A stretch of DNA of 64,000 nt, taken from Podarcis raffonei. Its lineage: Eukaryota > Chordata > Lepidosauria > Squamata > Lacertidae. The notes beneath the pieces were generated by a model that worked only from the letters and a program-made list of their open reading frames with translations, made no database searches and had not been told where the DNA came from. The stretch is from NCBI RefSeq assembly GCF_027172205.1, contig NC_070614.1:38632001-38696000 (forward strand), read 5' to 3'. The position numbers and the translations under genes were made by a program. Position 1 is the stretch's first letter; each line of letters opens with the position of its first letter. Below, in pieces: positions 12,261 through 22,300 of the stretch.

Positions 12261-14185
12261 GACTTCCGGGTTAGTGCCATCGGCTAATGGCGGATTCCCT
12301 CCGAGCTCCGGAATCGGCTCTGCAGGATTGGGTCTTGACCGCCGCGGCGACGCGGGGACCCTCAAAAATCACAGGCGGTGAAGCCTGTGAACCTGGTGAC
12401 TTGGCAGGCACCATTTGCGCCCCCCCGACCTGTGAAGGAGCCTTTTTAAAGGCTTCAGAACGGGGGACGGGGTGAGCGGCGCGGTGCTGAGAGTCGACTG
12501 CTTCTCCTGCGGAGTGAAGCCGCATTGCCATGGTTGGAGAGCACTGATTTCTTCTTGTGAGCAATTGGACTTTAAAGCAACAACCCGTGAGTAGTACGGA
12601 AATTGGAAAGAAAATTTTTTCTTTTGAATTAGGCACGATCGGGGAAGGCGCAAACAGGAAGTCCGTCTCCCCGTCTTGTAAATAATCTAAAGCAAGGACC
12701 TGCTAACTAAGGTCGAGAGAACCCTTGCTTTTTTACTTGGTAAAAGACATTAATTTCATGATTTGGCAATATAAGAAATCTTACTGGAGGATAAAGAGCT
12801 AATTTTGGGAGCTGAAGTGCCACCCCCCCCCGGACCCGGGAGTGCTCCGCGAGAGAGCCTGCTGATGAGGTATTGAAGAGTTTGACAGCTGTCAAATTAG
12901 CTGTCAAGACGGGAAAAGAGAACTTTGTTTTTGTTGCTTCTGCTGGCTATATTTGTTACAATTTGGTTACAATTTGTTGAAAACAAGGAAGAACTGTTAC
13001 AAACTAACTTGGTTTTTGGATTTGAACTGGAAAGAATACTAAGTTACCAAAATCCCTCTAGAGGGGGATTTGGGACATTACAAGAATGGCTGGAGGAGGG
13101 AAAATTCAGGCTGGGTTGGACAGAGTTTTTGTTCTCTTGGGAAAGCTACAAGGCCAAATTGATGTTTTGGCTACAAATGTTGCAACTCTGAACTTAACAG
13201 TAAATAACATCACTGAATTTGATAAGGATTTGACTCAGGAAGCCCATGCAGCTGGACAAAAAGAGAAACTTGAGAGTTTTGAGAGTGTGGAGAAGGAGAT
13301 ATATGTTGTTCCTGAGGAAAAGGAAGGAGGAGCTGTAATTTTGCAGATGACAAAGGAGAGCCAGAGGCCTGACATGATGGCTACAAAGGAAAATAAGAAA
13401 TTGATGTTGAAAATCTGGTCTGAATTGGAGATTGAAGAATGGAGAGATCTCCTTATGTGGAGATCTGAAGACCCAAGGATTACAAATTTGCTTAAGGTGG
13501 AAGTTGGAGCTTTGGGGACATTTGGACTTGAAAGGAGTAAGAAACATGATTCGGGCTCCACTTTTAAGTATGGAGGTCTGGCTGGAAGAAACATGGATCC
13601 CGTCGGGCCAGAGCTTCTCCGAGATCTGGTGTTTAATATTAAGGACTATCAAAAAAACCGGCAGAGAGGAATTGAGAGAGAATTAAGAGCCTCGGACGTG
13701 AGATCTCCAGGCTGATAGTAGACTAAGACTGATGGACTTTTGTTGGGGATTGAAACCGGGAAAGGGGGGGGTGGAGTTTGGAATCCAAAGGGTGCATAAT
13801 TACAATCTGTTTTGTTTTTACTTTACTTTGTTATTTGTATGAAAATTGGGGAATTCGTGGAAGGGAATTTGGGTCGACGTTAGAAAAATGATTTAAGAAT
13901 GAGTATTGATGTATAAGTATTGATGTTTAAGTTTGGATAAGGCAAAATTGGTTTTTTAAAATGAACTAAATAGAAAAAGGTTAAAATTAGGGATAAGAAC
14001 TTGCTGAATTAACATTTTGAATTGGAATATAAGAAGGGGAGGTGTGGGGAAGTCAGGGAAATATGTTATAGAAAAATAAGGATTGTGAACGTTATGTGTT
14101 TTTAAACCTTTTTGTTTTTTCTTTTTTGATTCTTTTTTAATGTATTAAAGTTGAAAATTTCAATAAATATCTTTTAAAAAAAGAG
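12261..14185 (+). mobile_element. Complete L1-mobilised 'half-L1' (HAL1-like) non-LTR element, no ORF2
   Basis: The element is bounded by a perfect 16-bp target-site duplication, AGAGAAAGCTTTCTAC, at 12,245-12,260 and 14,186-14,201. It starts GACTTCCGGG and contains TAATGGCGG, a YY1-like core in a CpG-rich 5' UTR of about 220 bp. One open frame (13,086-13,715, 209 aa) has a hydrophobic-heptad start (GLDRVFVLLGKLQGQIDVL) and then charged sequence. The 3' UTR (13,716-14,170) shares the motif GGGGAGGTGTGGGGAAGTCA with the authentic L1 3' UTR at 55,160-55,190, and it ends in an A-rich tail. No endonuclease or reverse transcriptase is present, so it must have been copied in trans by L1. The 209-aa frame shows no visible RRM of L1 ORF1p. 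Confidence 0.75.
13086..13715 (+). CDS. ORF of the half-L1 element, ORF1-like, function unproven
   Basis: The ATG frame of 209 aa lies inside the L1-mobilised element. Residues about 5-45 are rich in spaced Leu, Ile and Val, compatible with a coiled coil, as in L1 ORF1p. The middle is Glu/Lys-rich and the end basic (NIKDYQKNRQRGIERELRA). It is uninterrupted, which suggests recent insertion. I could not match it to the L1 RRM or C-terminal domain, so calling it ORF1 rests on position (after the 5' UTR, before an L1-type 3' UTR). Confidence 0.45.
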   Translation: MAGGGKIQAGLDRVFVLLGKLQGQIDVLATNVATLNLTVNNITEFDKDLTQEAHAAGQKEKLESFESVEKEIYVVPEEKEGGAVILQMTKESQRPDMMATKENKKLMLKIWSELEIEEWRDLLMWRSEDPRITNLLKVEVGALGTFGLERSKKHDSGSTFKYGGLAGRNMDPVGPELLRDLVFNIKDYQKNRQRGIERELRASDVRSPG

Positions 14186-14201
14186 AGAGAAAGCTTTCTA
14201 C

Positions 14202-14770
14202 AACAGGGACGATTCCCCCTTAAAAAGTCAGAGGTTTCTATGCACCCACCCACATACTGCTCCTTCATCTGGGCAAGCAACATGCATTGTGGCTGTGTAC
14301 ACACTATTACCTTGAAAGCACATTCAAAGCACATCCCCTCCCGCAAAGAATTCTGGGCACTGTAGTGTGTTAAGGGTTGCTGGGAATTAACTCTGCAAGG
14401 GATAAAACTACAGTGTCCAGCATTTTTTATTTTATTTTTTGCGGGGTGAAATGTTCCAGGATACATTGCAGCCAGGTGAAAGCAGCTATGGAGGATGCAT
14501 TGGAGGGGCAGCGAGGGGTTGAGACCAAGGGAGTGGGGTATGGTCTAGGGAAAGTCCCGTGGACCAGACAGGGAGGTCCAGAGAGCTTTGCACCCCTACC
14601 CAATGCCTGAGGAGTCCAACCTCAGCAGCAGATGTGTTTCCTGGGAACTCCTGAGTTTCTTGGAAAAGAGGTAGTGACTGTGAGATGACACCCAGGGGCG
14701 TTGTGTGGAAAGAACTCCTGAGTTCCTGGAGAAAGAGAAAAAATGGTGGGCGGGCGATGGTGCTTAGGGA
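14202..14770. other. Intergenic stretch with a foldback hAT remnant
   Basis: Bases 14,288-14,400 carry the phrases GGCTGTGTACACAC, AAGAATTCTGGGCACTGTAG and GGTTGCTGGGAATTA. These are typical of the foldback family that is complete at 60,812-61,450. The rest (14,470-14,770) shows no gene or clear repeat. Confidence 0.5.
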
Positions 14771-14773
14771 TGA

Positions 14774-15018
14774 GAGCCAGTGAGGTGTAGTGGTCAGAGT
14801 GTCAGACTAGGACCTGGGAGACCACAGCTCAAATCCCCACTGGGCCATGAAGTTCACCAGGTGGGGTGACTTTGGGCCAGTCACTGCCTCTCAGCCTAAA
14901 CCTACCTCACAGGGTTGTTTGTGCGGGGATCAAATGAGAGGGGCTGTATTCTACCTTGAGTTCCTTGGAATAAAAGGCGAGATATAAATTGTATGCATTA
15001 ATTAATAAATAAATAAAA
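14774..15018 (+). repeat. tRNA-derived SINE (MIR-like core)
   Basis: The 5' part has a pol III A-box-like GTGTAGTGGTCAGAGTG and a B-box-like AGCTCAAATCC. The core GACTTTGGGCCAGTCACTGC and the CCTCACAGGGTTGTTTGTG segment follow, and then the end AAGGCGAGATATAAATTG with a short A/T-rich tail. The same family occurs reversed at 16,105, 16,370 and 17,715. Confidence 0.75.
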
Positions 15019-15660
15019 GGGGAGCGTGCGGCGGGACGGGGGCGCTAGAACACCTGGGTTCCTTGAAGAAGTCGGGGGGGGGGGTCCACTACCAAGTACC
15101 AGCCCTCGGTGCTCGCAAGGGATGCTGCCAGGACTCCTGGATGTCCCCAATAGCAAGATCTCCTGGCCAGCATAAGGAGGCGGGACGGTGGCGATCTGTG
15201 GGGAGAAGGGGGCGGAGGACGAAGACGGGGAGGATGGCGGAGGGGGGTGGTCCTTGCTGAGCCAGCAGCGCGTTCCCGGTGTCGGGTGTCGCGGCAGGTG
15301 GCACCCTCGGGGAGGGGAGGGGGCGCATGGCAGAGGCACGGGGACATCCCAGCTGCCCGGGGAGGGGGGCGCGGTGGCGTCCGACCCCCAGGCGGGGGGC
15401 AGAGCCGTCGGCCCAACCCTCTCCTCCGGAGGTCCGTGCGCCTGGCCGTCCCTCGCCGGTGCCATCCTCACCTAGGCAGCGAGGAAAAGAAGGACGCCAC
15501 CCCCTCCCCCCCGGAAAGGCCGCCGGCAGACCCTCCCGGAGAAGCCGTCGGGGGCGGACGGTTCCCAGCGCCCCCCGAGCCAAGCAGAAGGAGGAAGAGG
15601 AGGAGGAGGAGGAAAAGGGTTGCACCGTCCATTCCGGTGAGTCGGGGCGCCTGGGTCCCC
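15000..15660 (+). promoter_or_regulatory. MAMSTR: CpG island and probable MAMSTR promoter
   Basis: This is a GC- and CpG-rich block with runs such as GGGGGCGCGG and repeated CCCGG/GGCG. It is quite unlike the AT-rich flanks, and it lies directly upstream of the first MAMSTR exons on the same strand. No TATA box is evident, as expected for a CpG-island promoter. Several long frames on both strands here are composition effects, not genes. Confidence 0.6.
15400..15636 (+). other. MAMSTR: Candidate non-coding first exon of MAMSTR
   Basis: A strong donor (ATTCCG/GTGAGTCG) at 15,636/15,637 closes the CpG island. A matching acceptor (CTACCTCAG at 16,707) lies after a long pyrimidine tract, 31 nt before the MAMSTR ATG. 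The 5' limit is a guess. Joining 15,636 to 16,708 is inference; transcript data would settle it. Confidence 0.4.
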
Positions 15661-16707
15661 CTGGGCTTTGGGGAAGGGGCTGGCATTGAAAAGGGCTGTA
15701 GCGGGGAAGCGGAAGGGACAGCCCGGACTCCTGGGTTCCTTGAAGGAGGCTTTAGGGCGATGGCACAGGCAGGGCACTTTCCTCCTGGGCTTTCTCCCCG
15801 AGGAGGGCATCGCGGGTGCAGGCGGACAGCAGGTGATTAAAAAAAACCCCAAAACCATCTCTCTCGCTCTTCTTTCTTTCACATGCGCCGCCAGCTGGGC
15901 TCCTGTCCCTTTAAACAGGGCAAAAACTCAACAGGTCAAGCCCCGTCTCCAACTGCATCTTTAGCGACGGAACTGCTCCACCTGCTGCTGCGTTTCTGCT
16001 AGTTGCCTGCTCCTAAAATTTAGCTATTTTGTTCCACCCGCCCCCCGCAAGGAACTCAGGAGGACTGGAATGCTCCTCCCTCCATTGCCCCTCCCTCGAA
16101 ATTTTATTTATTTATTTGTTTAGATTTATATCCCACCTTCCCACTCCCCCCACCCCACCCCCAGGGGCTCAATATATCACACTTATCTCTCCCAACAACC
16201 CTGTGAGGTGGGCTAGGATGAGAGACAGTGACTGGGCCAAGGTCACCCAGTGAAGCTCATGGCTGAGCAGACATTTCAACAATCCTGACTTCCAAAATCT
16301 TAGTCCAGTAGTCGCTAACCATTACAACAGCATTGGCCTTAGAACGGCAACCTGGTGAGGTAGGTTAGTTTATTAAGCGTTGCATTTGCAAGCCTACCTT
16401 TTTTTCTGAGGATCTCAGGGTGGCATCCATGGACCCCCTCATTTTATCTACAAAACAACCCTGTGAGGTAGGTGACAGGTGAGGCTGAAAGTTACCACCC
16501 CAAGGTCACAATGGCTGTGTTGGGATTTGAACCCAGGTGTCCCTGGTCTCCACTCTTGCTGATACCCAACTCTGCGTCCCTAGGCCCAGGCACTCCCTTT
16601 AAAAGGTCTGTTGCTGGCTTCTCTAGATCCTAGTTGGAGATTTCTTCATCATTTCCCCTTTTTTTCCTGTTTCCCCCTCTTCTGAATATCCATGGGGCCT
16701 ACCTCAG
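15637..16707 (+). other. MAMSTR 5' UTR intron with two reversed SINEs
   Basis: The stretch holds minus-strand MIR-like SINEs at 16,105-16,335 and 16,370-16,580. Both carry AACA(A)CCCTGTGAGGT, CAAGGTCAC and a reversed B box, GGATTTGAACCC or similar. Otherwise I see only unique sequence. Confidence 0.55.
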
Positions 16708-16738
16708 ATTTGGGATTATACCTGCAAGGACTCCAAAG

Positions 16739-19346
16739 ATGACACTCCTGGCTTCTGAACGATCAATGCTGATCCGAAGCAAATTCCGCTCCGGTAAGTA
16801 GGACCTGAGTAGGGCTTTAGGCACCTTGGTGCTATTAAGTTTTTAAAATAGACTTTTTGCAGGGTGGTAATTATGGCAGGCTAAGACAGAGGGACCTCAA
16901 CGCCTACTGTTTCACCTTCCATTAAAAATAAATAAATCGTTCTCCTCAGGACCCTCCTGAAATATCCTGCTGTGTAAGGGACAGGCTGTGGCTCATGGAG
17001 TATATCATCTGCCTTGCATGCAGAAGGCCGCAGGTTCAATTCCCAGCCCCTCCAGGTGCAGCTGTGAGAGAAGACCCTGCATTGGAACCCTGCAGAGCTC
17101 TTGCCAGTCAAAGCTGACAGTGCTGAGCTAGGTGGACCAAAGTTCTGACTAAGCAGAAGGCACCTTCCTGTCCTCTTAAGAGAACAGCCCACGCTGCATT
17201 TTGTTGCTTGGAGTTATAAAAAAAATAAATCAAGGCAAGACACATTCTACAAGCAAGGTCATGTCAGTTCCCATGCATGCGTAAATCATAGGTATTCTGT
17301 GTAGTTTTACTGCTGCTTCTACAGTTTCTGCTGCAGTTTTCAAGACAGCTTGAATATCATTTTATGTTTTCCTTATCCTGTTTGCTGCTTTGGGGGGGGG
17401 GGAAATCAACATAAGATATATACATAAGGGGAAAAAATGATGCCGATGGATAGAATTGGTAACAGATTTGCTTATTCTGAATGGTTTTCCCAGCTTTTGC
17501 TAGTTGCAGGAAAGGTCAATAAGCTAAGCAAAGTCTCTCATCTGCACAGGAGACCTTGCTGGTGGTGAATTGTGGCCCAAGGGACAGATTTGTGTCAGCA
17601 CCATTTGAATGGCAATGCCCATCAACTTTAGGGAGGCTCAGCCCCCTCAAATATTTTGTGGGGGGACACACACACACACAAAGGGATCTTGGCTGCTATG
17701 AGTTGGCTCCTATGACTGATTGCATTTATATCCCGCCTTTTTTCCTCATTTAATCCCCACAACAACCCTGTGAGGTAGGTTAGTCTGACAGAGAGTGGCC
17801 CAAGGTCACCCAGGGAGCTTCATGGCTGAGTGGGGATACAAATGCTAGTATCTCAGATCCAAGTCCAACACTTTAACCGCTGCACTGGCTCACCACACTG
17901 CATTGCGTGAAGCCACAACATAGGCCCAGTTCCCCCAAATCTTAACTTGAGCCAGGTTTTTGTGTTCAGGTCTTGCTCTAGGAGCAAGTAAAGAGGAGTT
18001 GTCTATAGGCATGTGCAGAGTGCTTTCCCATTGCCCCTTTGTAACAACAGTTCACCACTCCACTAGTTTGGGGACTGAATTAAGGGCACCGAGTGTCACT
18101 TCCCTCCGAAATAAGCCCTTCAGGGCCCTATCAGTGGGGATTTTAATGGAACACATCTCAGCCACGTTTCTGCAAGGCTGAAACAAACTCTGAAGTCAAT
18201 GTGGTTGATGATATTCTCAATCCCAACGTCACCACACAGGTGCACAATGTGGGTCTTATACTAGAAGTTGCCAGCATGCCACCTTCGTATGCCAGTCTCT
18301 CTCCTGTGGCACCTACGAAAGGTCCCAGTAAATGTTCCCTCAGAAATTCATAGCCCATGAGAGACTGTTTGCTCTTCCTGCTCAGTTACTGTTTGCACCA
18401 GATACTTATTTGTGAATACATCTTCAGGCTTTCAATTTTTCATGTAGATTTGTGCACTGGCTGAGTGAAGGAAGGGAAGTTCTGGCATATTCAATTTTCA
18501 AAAATCGCATCAGCTTTGACTGAGTGCCTCTGAACATGCGCAGAGTTTAATTCTGGCAACTTGACATTGCCTATTTATGTAAGTGGCAGTATCTAAGGCA
18601 GAACAGAGAGAGGACCAGCCCTGATTCTGAATATTTCTGGATTATCTTCAAATCTAAAGGGTTTTGTTTTTTTTAAGGAATGCATTTAAGGTTTCCCCCT
18701 GCCCAGCCAATAAATGTGTCACTTTACCACTCGCTTCACCAGACTGGGCAGTGGGAAGCACAGAGCAGCACAGAGTAACCCCTCACAAAGCTATAATTCC
18801 CAGTACCCATAACAAACTACATTTCCCAGGATTCTTTGAGGAAAATCATTTGCTTTAAATGTATGGTGTGTGACAGCCATATGAGTCAGTTGTAAGGACC
18901 AGGGTCATGCTCTTCCTCACGACTACTTGTCACTTTTCGATTCCATTGGTACCTCATAACCTAACCCTGGCGTCCAGCAGCCATTTTGTTCAGGCCCAGC
19001 CAGTCCAAGTAATCAGTCAACGTGCCTGTGGCATCATAGGCATTCCTTGGTGGCAACTATGGTGTTTTTCTGAGCCTCACATGTTTCTTTCCTGTGACAA
19101 ACCACCCTTCGTAATTTCTCCACACATATAGCTCCCGCTTGTGCAATTATGGACATACGAAAATCAGCATTGCTTTTAATTGGTAGGTTTGCTAAAGCTT
19201 TTGCAGGGACCATTTTTAATCAAGGAGGGCCCACTGAGCATTCAGGGACACTTGTTTCCTTGTGTATTAGTGGCTGTGTTGGTTCTGGTGCTAGGGAATA
19301 ATAACAATAATGAAAAATATGATCTCTCCTGTCCCTAAATAATACT

Positions 19347-19383
<37 letters not shown>

Positions 19384-22300
19384 GGCCCCTCACCAGCAGG
19401 TCCTAGGGTAGGTTGCAACAATTTAGAATTAGAAACAGTTAAAAACAGAGTACAGTCACAGGAATAATGTGTGACAACTTTTTTAAAAAATTGTTTTTAT
19501 CAAAGATTTTCTTGAAGTACAGAAGTACACACCGTGCCTCAGTTTTCCATTCATAGAATCTTTTATGCAGATGAGTTATATTTGATAATATAGACAGTAT
19601 AAGGTTGGGGAAGAAGGAGAGAGAAGGCTGGGGTAGTAAACTTTCATTCTTTTACATAGTTTATGTGCAGTGGCAGCTTTTGTTTCTTAACTTGTAAATT
19701 ATCCTGCTTCCTCCTGTTTCTCAAAAAGGCTCCTACAGTGAAGCACTGATGCAAAAATGTGTTTTACATTCAATCAGTGTATTGGTTACAGGCAACAACC
19801 GTTTTATGCGCGTTCAATATGTGCGTGACTGCAACGCAAACATCACACTGAACCCGGAAGTGACTAGAAAAGGGGCAAAACTGGCCCTAAAACAGCCCCC
19901 AGGATGCTTTAAGTACAGTATGTGGAGTGTACGCAGGTTCTCATATTGAGGGCCTGGAACTGGCTACAGTTCCCCAAAGCGGTGAAACACTCAACGCCCC
20001 CATGTCCTGCCCCTCATGTTGAGTATTTGCATACCCTCCAACATTTCTCCAAAGAAAATAGGGACATCCTGTTCCATAATATTGATGATAGTAATAATAC
20101 TCTGGGCGTATAAAAACATAATAAAAGTCTATAGGGCTGCCTTCAGATGTCTTCTAAAAGTTGTATCATCTCCTTGGCTCTGAGGTCACATAACTCCATA
20201 CCCTCCAACATTTCTCCGATGAAAATAGGAACATCCTAAGGAAAAGCGGGACCTGCAATCAAATAAAAAACTGGGACGGCTTCTGTAAATTTGGGGTGTC
20301 CATGGAAAATAGGGACACTTGGAGGGTCTGCAGTTTGGTGGTGGGTTCCCCGCAAGCAGTCCTTGCAGCCAGCCTCTGGCCTGGGAGTTTGGGGCATCTT
20401 GTGTTTCCAGCCTTTTAAATAAATAGCTAGTGGCGTCACCCCAGCTGCTGCTGACAACGGGACAAATGCCCAGGCAGGAGAGAAGCGGGCACAGGAATAG
20501 AAACGCTTGCAGCAGTCCCACCCTCCAAAGGTATGACGTGCCTGCTGTTTGACGGCAGAGCAAGGGGAGGGCTCACCCGCTCAGCCATATCCCTTTGGTG
20601 TTCTTCCTTGGACAAGGTTATCCTTCCCAGCGATGTCCCCAGTGCAGCAGCATTTGAATTTCTGTGGGCTTATATACCGTATTTTTTGCTCTATAAGACT
20701 CACTTTTTCCCTCCTAAAAAGTAAGGGGAAATGTGTGTGCGTCTTATGGAGCGAATGCAGGCTGCGCAGCTATCCCAGAAGCCAGAACAGCAAGAGGGAT
20801 TGCTGCTTTCACTGCGCAGTGATCCCTCTTGCTGTTCTGGCTTCTGGGATTCAGAATATTTTTTTTTCTTGTTTTCCTCCTCCAAAAACTAGGTGCGTCT
20901 TGTGGTCTGGTGCATCTTATAGAGCGAAGAATACGGTACATGGCTTTTGCTTGTTTGTTTTAAAGGGCCCTGAAAACTGCTTCTGTTCCAAGGTCGGGGA
21001 TGGCAAGACTAATTTAAGTTTCCGGTGCATCTGGACTTATTTTATAGTTGTGCCTCTGTGCTGGTGACCCTGACAATCCCCATACAGAGCTACAATTATC
21101 AGAGTGGCTTAACAGTCAATCCCTCTTCACAGGGAGCTTTGGGAACTGTAGATCTGTGAGGGGAATAGGGGCCTCCCAATAACTTATCAGCACCCATAAC
21201 AAACTACAGCTCCCAGAATTATTGGGGGGGGGACCATGATTGTTTAAGGTGATATGATATGTGTGGTGTGACTGTAGTCCAGGTCCGGCTTACCTGATTC
21301 ACTTTCCATTTCAAATTGCCATGGCTCCCTTCCCAGTGAACAGTGGGAGCTGCAGTTTTCTAAGTATGCTGAGAATTCTGTCCCAACTTCCTGGCCTCTT
21401 TAGAGAATGAAAATGCTAAGGATTCTGGGTGGAGAAAGGGGCAGAATTATTACCAGTTAAATTAATTGACATTTGATGCATAGGACATAGCACTAAAGCA
21501 GGAGTGGGGAAGCTCAGGTCTAGGGGCCAAATGTGGCCCTCCGGGCCTCTCATCTGGCCCTCAGGACTGTCTCCAGGCCACACACCCTTTCCCCAAGCCA
21601 CACCCCTTACTGCCTTCACTTTGCACCCTTCTCAAATGTTTTCCCCTGGTTGGAATGTGTCCTTGAACAATGCTTGGCTGTATGGAGAGGGGTATATGAG
21701 TGCGTGCTGAAACCAGCCTACTGTACACAGGCAAAATTTGCATTTCTTTCTCCACCTACTTTTGCCCCAGGTCCTGCCCACCACTTTGCATGTGGCCCCT
21801 GGAAGGTTGCCCAAAAGCAAATGTGACCGTTGGACTGAAGAATATTCCCTACACCTGCTTTAAAGGGTGTCAAGAAGCCTCCCGACTCTACCTGGTTCCC
21901 TGTGATGTGGGGGACACTTACAGAGAACTCTCAACGTCCATGCAAATGGTGTAGTGGTTAAGAGCGGTAGTCTCGTAATCTGGGGAACCGGGTTCGCGTC
22001 TCCGCTCCTCCACATGCAGCTGCTGGGTGACCTTGGGCCAGCCACACTTCTTTGAAGTCTCTCAGCCCCACTCACCTCACAGAGTGTTTGTTGTGGGGGA
22101 GGAAGGGAAAGGAGAATGTTAGCCGCTTTGAGACTCCTTAAAGGGAGTGAAAGGCGGGATATCAAATCCAAACTCTTCTTCTTCTTCTTTGTGCAGGGTA
22201 TGTGAGAGAGCACAATTTGTCGTACAGTTATGCCTTCCATGTTTCCTTGGTGGATGCTTTTCGATTCACTTCTTTGTAATTATTATTACCCTCATCAAAC

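Noticed and set aside
15247-15882. Several 120-200 aa frames on both strands
   Set aside because: They lie in the CpG island; overlapping frames on all strands, Arg/Pro/Gly-rich, with no family match.
21940-22020. Possible functional tRNA gene (A and B boxes)
   Set aside because: The sequence continues into a SINE body and (TTC)n tail. It does not fold as a complete tRNA with a 3' acceptor stem.
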